A stretch of DNA of 5,504 nucleotides from the NCBI GenBank assembly GCA_019894655.1, contig JAGXNZ010000168.1, positions 1 to 5,504 of the forward strand. Reading direction: 5' to 3'. Positions 1 through 4,485 of this stretch are shown piece after piece. Numbering within the stretch: position 1 is the first letter of the stretch; every line of letters starts with the position of its first letter. The position numbers and the translations under genes are program-made. The notes under the pieces were generated by a model. That model was not told the DNA's origin. It saw nothing but the letters and a program-made list of their open reading frames with translations, and did not search any database. The DNA comes from Promethearchaeota archaeon (GTDB lineage: Archaea > Asgardarchaeota > Lokiarchaeia > Sigynarchaeales > SOKP01).

Positions 1-637
1 AAATTGAAAAATTGTGAAAAGTTGTCGAAAAGTAATTCAGATAATTGAACACAAAATAATCGTAAGAATCAATCGTGTAATCTTCTTCGTTAAGTTCTTC
101 GATAATAGGATTGGTACTATTTTGCACAAGTACTTGATTAAGGACTCTCGGATATAAAACGGGACTATAGATTAAATAGCCTTCGGGGTCACCTATAGAA
201 CTATTAAACTCAACACTAATTGATTCGTTAATCAACACAGTTATCTTGTTCGATTCAGGAAAATTATCATCGAGATTATTAAACTGGGCGATTTCAGTAG
301 TGTTAATATATCTAGATTCTAAATATGAGATTTTTAGCGCTCCAGAACTTAAATCGTCGACGAGATTAGGGTAATTATATGATTGATTAAAAAAACCTTC
401 TTCATCAAATGAGATTTGTGTTATAGTTATGTTCCCAAGTCCCTGTTCAGGAGCGTTAATAATTGGAGAGTAATCATCTTCTGAAAAAGAACTAAGTTCG
501 GGATTTATAGGGAAATCATTATTTTCAAGATTTAACGAGCTGTAATTTGAAGAGGTATCAATAAGAAACAAAGAGATTACTGAGCTCATTAGTACTATAA
601 CAACTATAATAGGTTTCCAGTAATTACTGCTCTTCAT
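1..637 (-). CDS. Putative secreted or membrane-anchored, N-glycosylated protein of unknown function (C-terminus outside window)
   Basis: I do not recognise this protein. The frame is open from an ATG at 637-635 to the left edge (212 codons), so the C-terminus is missing. An in-frame TAA at 649-647, with no other start between, fixes the start. The N-terminus is a short basic stretch (K2, K8) followed by one hydrophobic segment at about residues 9-26 (IIVVIVLMSSVISLFLI), typical of an uncleaved signal anchor or a signal peptide. The rest is polar, rich in Asn, Ser, Asp, Glu and Tyr, without Cys. It carries eight N-x-S/T sequons (N31, N69, N84, N112, N137, N145, N173, N209), as expected for an archaeal surface protein modified by N-glycosylation. 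The absence of stops over 212 codons in AT-rich DNA and the signal-like start support a real gene. It diverges from the DHH nuclease gene. Function and domain family are unknown. Confidence 0.75.
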   Translation of the reverse strand, partial: MKSSNYWKPIIVVIVLMSSVISLFLIDTSSNYSSLNLENNDFPINPELSSFSEDDYSPIINAPEQGLGNITITQISFDEEGFFNQSYNYPNLVDDLSSGALKISYLESRYINTTEIAQFNNLDDNFPESNKITVLINESISVEFNSSIGDPEGYLIYSPVLYPRVLNQVLVQNSTNPIIEELNEEDYTIDSYDYFVFNYLNYFSTTFHNFSI

Positions 638-755
638 TTTTATTTTTTAACTGTATTTTTTTAATCAAATAATTAAATAAAATTAAATAATTTTTCTTAG
701 GATTTTAATTTTTACTTCAATTTCCGTAATTGTCTGCTTTTACGAATATTTATAT

Positions 756-831
756 TTATTGAAAATATTTTTATATCATTCATAAAGTCTTTAAAAGGCA
801 TATCTATTACCGTAAAACATATTTTCAATAA
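756..831. repeat. Perfect 13-bp inverted repeat with 50-bp spacer between divergent genes
   Basis: TTATTGAAAATAT at 756-768 is exactly reverse-complemented by ATATTTTCAATAA at 819-831. The pairing stops on both sides. The arms are too far apart for a simple hairpin terminator, and the position between two divergent starts would suit a pair of regulator sites. The core TTATTGAAA recurs at 3044-3036 (minus), upstream of the TFS gene. A role as an operator is inference, and AT-rich composition raises the chance rate. Confidence 0.4.
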
Positions 832-885
832 CAAGGTATTTAAAAAGCTCAATATGATATATAAGTTTTTTCCAATTATACCAGA

Positions 886-894
886 TTAAATATA
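886..894 (+). promoter_or_regulatory. TATA-like element of the DHH nuclease gene
   Basis: TTAAATATA is centred 27 nt before the ATG at 917, the spacing expected if transcription starts at or next to the start codon (leaderless). It favours M1 (917) over the alternative in-frame M4 (926). A second TATA-like stretch, GATATATAAG, lies at 856-865 and would give a leader of about 30 nt. Confidence 0.4.
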
Positions 895-916
895 TTAATG
901 TCGAAAATCCTATTAA

Positions 917-2317
917 ATGATTTTTATGGGAACAAAACCAGATCGTACTAAATTTTTACAACATCTCAATACTGCTGTAGACTTTTTCGAGGATTATTCT
1001 CAAACTCTTTACAATAACATAATTGCAATTTCCCATAATGACGCTGATGGGATTAGTAGTTTACAAATCATTCAAAGTTTACTTCATAAAATGAAATTCA
1101 ATTATGACTATTTCATTTATAATCGATCTGTTTCGTGGGGTAATTATTTAAATGGAATTTTACCGAAAACTCAAAACAGTAGAACTGCACTAATCTTTAC
1201 TGATGTAGGTTCTAATCTAGCTGAGTTAGTACCTATTATTAAAAAACGGAAAGAACATTTTTACATTCTTGATCACCATGAAGTCGATTGCGATTTAGAT
1301 TTAGAAGAACTTCCGGAAAATTTATTCTTTGTTAATCCTACGGTTTTTGGATTTGACGGTTTAGATCACGTATCGGGTGCTACTTTAGCTTATTTGTTTG
1401 CTAAAAAAATTAATTTATCTATCATAAAGCAAGGTTGGTTAGCCGTTATCGGAATTGCGGGAGACTCTTTGCGGTCTATGGAAAAGCTCCAATCATTTAA
1501 CAAAGAAGTATATCAAGAAATATGCGACGAAGAACTTATCTTAGATAAGGAAGGATTAATTCTCTTTGGGAGTATGCATGAATCTATAAAAAAAGGGTTA
1601 AAATATAGTATTTTGCCTTTTCTAATCGGATATGGTGGTGAAAACGATCAAACTATTAAATCCTTTTTAGATAGCATAAACATAAACCCCAATAAAAAAA
1701 TTATTGATTTAGAGCAAGATGAAATCCAAAGAATTAATAAAAGTATCGATATAGATGTCGGACACTTTGCTTTACTACCTCAAAAGAATGGCATTTTAAA
1801 ATTCGCGTTTGAGCATGCGATACTGCTAAACATTCTCTCTTTTAAAAATATTAGCGCTGCTATTTCGATCATAAACCAAAAATCAATTACACGATATGCT
1901 AAAGAACTTTATGACGAATACATTGATGCACTGGTTAAGAATTTAAAAATATTAGCAAATGAATTGCCTCGGTATGAAACTAAAAGCACAATTTTCATTG
2001 ATGCCGGAAATGGTAAAATTCCGCCGAGCAATTGGTCAGACACAGCAAGTTTTACTTCCGTTAACAGATTACTAAGACCCGATAAGATGATGTTCCTAGG
2101 TGGTCTCGAGAAGAAAACTCAGATGGTTAAACTTAGCGTGAGGTGCTCTCGGGAATATTTAGAAAATGGTCACATGGGTGTCAATAGGGTTATAAGCACG
2201 ATTAAACAAAAACTTGGAGGAACGGGTGGTGGTCATAAATTAGCAGGAGGTATAAGATTATCTGTACCATCATTTAAGTTGCTCAAGACAAATGCTGACG
2301 ATTTTATATCATTTTAG
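917..2317 (+). CDS. DHH/DHHA1 single-strand nuclease, archaeal GAN/RecJ-Cdc45 family
   Basis: 466 aa, close to the length of euryarchaeal GAN (about 470). The DHH phosphoesterase domain covers about residues 34-190. Motif I is SHNDADG (39-45; D42, D44), motif II has D96 in FTDVGS, motif III is DHH at 119-121, and motif IV is GIAGDS with D183. These are the Mn-binding residues of RecJ-type nucleases, so catalysis should be intact. A linker and insert (about 190-345) precede the DHHA1 domain, which ends in GGTGGGHKLAGG (434-445) for nucleic-acid binding. The family contains archaeal RecJ/GAN, single-strand exonucleases that bind GINS and are relatives of eukaryotic Cdc45. A role at the replication fork or in repair is therefore likely but not shown here. 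Nearest alternative: another DHH-DHHA1 family member such as a nanoRNase, which is usually shorter (about 320 aa). Followed after 18 bp by the DUF167 gene, probably co-transcribed. No clear Shine-Dalgarno. Confidence 0.87.
   Translation: MIFMGTKPDRTKFLQHLNTAVDFFEDYSQTLYNNIIAISHNDADGISSLQIIQSLLHKMKFNYDYFIYNRSVSWGNYLNGILPKTQNSRTALIFTDVGSNLAELVPIIKKRKEHFYILDHHEVDCDLDLEELPENLFFVNPTVFGFDGLDHVSGATLAYLFAKKINLSIIKQGWLAVIGIAGDSLRSMEKLQSFNKEVYQEICDEELILDKEGLILFGSMHESIKKGLKYSILPFLIGYGGENDQTIKSFLDSININPNKKIIDLEQDEIQRINKSIDIDVGHFALLPQKNGILKFAFEHAILLNILSFKNISAAISIINQKSITRYAKELYDEYIDALVKNLKILANELPRYETKSTIFIDAGNGKIPPSNWSDTASFTSVNRLLRPDKMMFLGGLEKKTQMVKLSVRCSREYLENGHMGVNRVISTIKQKLGGTGGGHKLAGGIRLSVPSFKLLKTNADDFISF
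2303..2310 (+). promoter_or_regulatory. Possible internal TATA element for the DUF167 gene
   Basis: TTTATATC lies inside the last codons of the nuclease gene, centred about 29 nt before the ATG at 2336. It could drive the second gene alone, but it also encodes protein (Phe-Ile-Ser), so chance is a fair explanation. Confidence 0.2.
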
Positions 2318-2335
2318 CTAAAATTAATCATAATT

Positions 2336-2641
2336 ATGGTTTTATTGGAAAATAAATCAGAGCGTACAATTTTACTAAAGATTAGAGTTAGAACAAACTC
2401 CAAGGTACAAAAAATATCGTATAATCAAAGTACAGATTCTTGGATATCAATTAATCTAACCTCTAAACCCATTAAAAATAAGGCGAATAAAGAATTAATT
2501 AAAATATTGAGTAAAAAGCTAAATATTGCTGCTCATCAGATTCAAATAATTGCAGGACTGAAAAATGTGAATAAAACGATTCAAATTAGATTTAATGAAG
2601 ACATATCTAGACTAAAAATATTAGAAAAATTAATAAATTAA
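2336..2641 (+). CDS. DUF167 / YggU (UPF0235) family protein
   Basis: 101 aa, the usual size of this small alpha/beta family (structures exist for E. coli YggU and Methanothermobacter MTH637). The pattern fits end to end. An N-terminal strand, LLKIRVRTNSK (13-23), is followed by a second strand, WISINLTSKP (36-45). The family's most conserved stretch, P-x-x-x-K-A-N (45-51), leads into a helix (52-62). The last strand pair is IQIIAGLKNVNKTIQIRF (69-86). The usual SG..SR.K signature is degenerate here: A73-G74, with N-V-N in place of S-R before K80. The molecular function of the family is unknown. The gene follows the DHH nuclease at 18 bp on the same strand, so co-transcription is likely. Its stop codon directly abuts the stop of the convergent TFS gene. 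Confidence 0.8.
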   Translation: MVLLENKSERTILLKIRVRTNSKVQKISYNQSTDSWISINLTSKPIKNKANKELIKILSKKLNIAAHQIQIIAGLKNVNKTIQIRFNEDISRLKILEKLIN

Positions 2642-2657
2642 TTAAGATCCAATTTTT
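2614..2657. terminator. Overlapping T-tract terminators of the convergent gene pair
   Basis: The DUF167 and TFS genes end at adjacent bases (2641/2642), so each must terminate inside the other's coding region. Reading plus, TTTTT at 2653-2657 lies 12 nt after the DUF167 stop. Reading minus, TTTTT at 2629-2625 and 2618-2614 follow the TFS stop. Archaeal RNA polymerase terminates on such T-tracts without needing a hairpin. Inferred only. Confidence 0.35.
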
Positions 2658-2992
2658 CGCATCTTTCCGCATTTTAAACAGGTAATAAAGTGAGTCATAC
2701 CCTCGTCTGCGCTTCTAGTCTGCCTCGTTTCTAAGTGCGCTTTGTCGTAACCACATCGTTGGCATTTAAAATCTTTAATTGAACTTCTCAAATTCTCATC
2801 CTTCCATTTCATTACCTCAGTAAGATTTGAGACTTCATTTCTAATAGGTTGTTCAATTTTTGTTTTTATTATATAAGAATCTGTATTTTCCCCCGAAAGA
2901 GGTTTAATGTAGCCACATTTACATTTAAACACTTTCTGACTATTTACCGTTGAGGGTAACATCATAGAGCCACATTCATCGCAAAATTGCAT
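2642..2992 (-). CDS. tfs: Transcription factor S (TFIIS-like RNA polymerase cleavage factor)
   Basis: 116 aa, typical of archaeal TFS. The N-terminal RPB9-like zinc ribbon uses C4, C7, C24 and C26. The second pair is C-x-C (CKCGY) rather than the common C-x2-C. A linker (30-72) leads to the TFIIS-type C-terminal zinc ribbon with C77, C80, C105 and C108. The catalytic acidic hairpin is intact: QTRSADE at 91-97, with D96-E97 reaching into the polymerase active site. TFS stimulates cleavage of backtracked transcripts, rescuing stalled RNA polymerase and improving fidelity. An RPB9/RpoM-like subunit is unlikely because the D-E pair is present. It is the last of four minus-strand genes. A TATA-like element about 28 nt upstream suggests its own leaderless promoter. 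Confidence 0.92.
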   Translation of the reverse strand: MQFCDECGSMMLPSTVNSQKVFKCKCGYIKPLSGENTDSYIIKTKIEQPIRNEVSNLTEVMKWKDENLRSSIKDFKCQRCGYDKAHLETRQTRSADEGMTHFITCLKCGKMRKIGS

Positions 2993-3016
2993 TTTTTTGG
3001 TCGAGTTAAGAAATTT

Positions 3017-3024
3017 TATTATAA
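3017..3024 (-). promoter_or_regulatory. TATA-like element of the TFS gene
   Basis: On the minus strand, TTATAATA (3024-3017) is centred about 28 nt before the ATG at 2992, matching leaderless spacing. The repeated motif TTGTTATTGAAA (3047-3036) sits just upstream, where an activator site could lie. Confidence 0.4.
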
Positions 3025-3035
3025 TTAAAATAGTA

Positions 3036-3047
3036 TTTCAATAACAA
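3036..3047 (-). repeat. Copy of the TTGTTATTGAAA motif shared with the divergent region
   Basis: TTGTTATTGAAA on the minus strand is identical to 834-823 (minus), the right arm of the inverted repeat upstream of the nuclease gene. Its 9-bp core also occurs at 756-764 (plus). All three copies are intergenic. It lies upstream of the TFS TATA element. A regulator site is inferred. Confidence 0.35.
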
Positions 3048-3065
3048 AAATTTTTCCTTCTAAAT

Positions 3066-4028
3066 CTAAAAATTCAAACCAAATAATAAAGCACATAAAA
3101 TTACACCCGCTAAAAGATCTGCGGTTGCACCAGGATTTAACTTTCCATTTTGTTTTTGAAGTTTTTTATCCAATTTAATAGTTAACTTTAATCCTTTTTT
3201 AGTAGAAATTCCTCCATGTGAAAAGATTTTTGAAGCCTCTTCTGAAATAATCCTTGCCTCAATTTTACCTGCTTTACGGATAATTAAGGTATCTAAATGA
3301 CTTGCTAGTAATTTCAAGTATGTATTCACAATTGTTTGATTTATATTTCGATGTTCTTTAAAACTATCAAGAAAATAAGGTAAACCTTCCTCTAAAACGA
3401 TTTTAAATCCCGTAGCATACTCTCTACTTATTAAATCGTAATCTTGAGATTTTTTAAAAATTTCTTTAAGATTTATTTCATCTCGGATGATTTCTTTATA
3501 GGCATTTGGATCATTAACATCATACTTCTCAGTTTGGCCTAACCCTCCTGGATTGCTAAGTTTAATTGCTTCATATAAATTTAATGTGTCCTTAACGGTA
3601 GAATCTTCTATAATCTTGTTTAATATTGACTCAAAATCAATCAGTCTACGTTTTTTTAACTTTATACATATTGAAGCAGTAGATGAGAGGGGGGCTAAGA
3701 TAAGAATATGTCCTAGTATCACATTTCCTCCGGTTTGCCATTTCATCATTTCTTTGACAGATTCTTTAAAAAACACACCTAATTCGATGTTACTAAAAGA
3801 TTGCTTATCATTATTAATAGTAGTGTAAGCTTTTTCGCATAGTACTCTTAAATTAGGTTGAATAGCAGAAATTCCTGCGAGAAAGTGCTCAAAACTTGTA
3901 TCTTTAAAATTTTTCGTTCTGTGTACATTTCCTGGTTTTGGCCATCCAGAAAGTTCTAACAAACTCGAAAGGTTAATGCACCTTAGTAAATCATCGACTG
4001 ATTCGATAACAATTTCTATACTTGACAC
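3066..4028 (-). CDS. CitG/MdcB-family protein (triphosphoribosyl-dephospho-CoA synthase-like)
   Basis: 320 aa, near the family's usual length. Family motifs appear in order: WPKPGNVHR (29-37), TGGNVILGHILILAPL (99-114), LSNPGGLG (157-164), SREYATGF (201-208), SHLDTLIIRKAG (243-254), HGGI (271-274) and a C-terminal LNPGATADLLAG (297-308). Bacterial CitG/MdcB use ATP and 3'-dephospho-CoA to make the prosthetic-group precursor of citrate or malonate decarboxylase-type lyases, releasing adenine. No citrate lyase gene is visible, and many archaea carry such homologues without citrate lyase, so the physiological substrate is unknown. The start is GTG (4028-4026), because an upstream in-frame TAA at 4049-4047 leaves no ATG or TTG. 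An out-of-frame ATG at 4030 overlaps it but stops after four codons. A TATA-like element about 27 nt upstream supports this start. Confidence 0.85.
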   Translation of the reverse strand: MSSIEIVIESVDDLLRCINLSSLLELSGWPKPGNVHRTKNFKDTSFEHFLAGISAIQPNLRVLCEKAYTTINNDKQSFSNIELGVFFKESVKEMMKWQTGGNVILGHILILAPLSSTASICIKLKKRRLIDFESILNKIIEDSTVKDTLNLYEAIKLSNPGGLGQTEKYDVNDPNAYKEIIRDEINLKEIFKKSQDYDLISREYATGFKIVLEEGLPYFLDSFKEHRNINQTIVNTYLKLLASHLDTLIIRKAGKIEARIISEEASKIFSHGGISTKKGLKLTIKLDKKLQKQNGKLNPGATADLLAGVILCALLFGLNF

Positions 4029-4050
4029 ATTAGAAATATTATTTTTTTAA

Positions 4051-4060
4051 ATTAATATAG
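4051..4060 (-). promoter_or_regulatory. TATA-like element of the CitG-like gene
   Basis: CTATATTAAT on the minus strand is centred about 27 nt before the GTG at 4028. It lies in the 48-bp gap after the eL22-like gene, so the CitG-like gene may be transcribed on its own. Confidence 0.4.
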
Positions 4061-4076
4061 GTTAGTTATAGATGAG

Positions 4077-4388
4077 TTAATAATATGTTAATTCTAAAGA
4101 TCTTTTCTCCTTAATTCTATAACCTTTAATATCAGAGGTGTTATAAGAAATCGGTCTGAACTTCTCTGTTAAATTTTTCCGATGTAGAAACTTCTTAATC
4201 CTTAATTTTATTACCCTATTTGACATCCTGCTTGGCACAGTCAATTCTATGCTGTTTCCACTTCGAGAAAGTTCAATTTGAGGTAATTGTTCTTCAAGAA
4301 ACCTTAATAGGTCCTCAATATATTGATCCTTTTCAATCATTAAATCTTTTACATCAATAATTAATTCTTTGCTACTATCTTCACTCAA
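4077..4388 (-). CDS. Eukaryote-type ribosomal protein eL22 homologue
   Basis: 103 aa, similar to the folded core of eukaryotic eL22. The order of elements matches: a first strand ELIIDVKDL (8-16), an acidic helix YIEDLLRFLEEQL (23-35), a strand NSIELTVPS (45-53), the basic helix VIKLRIKKFLHRKNLTEKFR (59-78), and a final strand pair (79-92). The K-x-x-x-K-K-x-L-x-x-K-N-L pattern (61-73) is the hallmark, resembling YLKYLTKKYLKKNNLRDW of eukaryotes. The acidic tail of eukaryotic eL22 is absent. eL22 is a large-subunit protein; homologues have been reported in Asgard archaea but not in other archaea. The start is TTG (4388-4386): an in-frame TAG two codons upstream excludes an earlier start, and the next ATG (M17) would remove the first strand. 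The identification rests on pattern similarity only. Confidence 0.75.
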   Translation of the reverse strand: MSEDSSKELIIDVKDLMIEKDQYIEDLLRFLEEQLPQIELSRSGNSIELTVPSRMSNRVIKLRIKKFLHRKNLTEKFRPISYNTSDIKGYRIKEKRSLELTYY

Positions 4389-4401
4389 ATTCTAATCACT
4401 C

Positions 4402-4415
4402 TATATTATAATTAA
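4402..4415 (-). promoter_or_regulatory. TATA-like element of the eL22-like gene
   Basis: TTAATTATAATATA on the minus strand lies 14-27 nt before the TTG at 4388, in the 97-bp gap after the RuBisCO gene. The centre is slightly closer than in the other promoters of the window, so the exact box is unclear. The same gap has a T-rich stretch (TTGTTTTTG, 4459-4451) that could end the RuBisCO transcript. Confidence 0.3.
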
Positions 4416-4485
4416 GGACATTATTAATCTTTTTCCAATAATAATATGACAAAAACAAGAGTAAATAGATAATGTTAAGATAGAA

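Larger units (their letters stand above)
638..916. promoter_or_regulatory. Divergent AT-rich intergenic region with promoters for both flanking genes
   Basis: This 279-bp gap separates two divergent starts (637 minus, 917 plus) and has no credible ORF. It contains a perfect 10-bp tandem duplication, AATTAAATAA, at 671-680 and 681-690, several TATA-like stretches, and a 13-bp inverted repeat (756-768 and 819-831). Both flanking promoters should lie here. The minus-strand TATA cannot be pinned down because the 655-700 stretch is almost pure A/T. Confidence 0.6.

Noticed and set aside
671..690. Tandem AATTAAATAA duplication as a CRISPR or satellite repeat
   Set aside because: Only two copies of a low-complexity A/T 10-mer without spacers; noted as part of the intergenic region only.
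3046..3055. AAAAATTTTT palindrome after the CitG-like stop as a hairpin terminator
   Set aside because: It has no loop and no GC stem; it may still act as a simple T-tract terminator, but the evidence is too thin for a separate feature.
3553..3828. Plus-strand ORF of 91 codons
   Set aside because: Entirely antisense to the CitG-like gene, whose motifs are conserved; no family resemblance.
4338..4340. ATG (Met 17) as the start of the eL22-like gene
   Set aside because: It would delete the first conserved beta strand; the TTG at 4388 is the only usable start after the in-frame stop.
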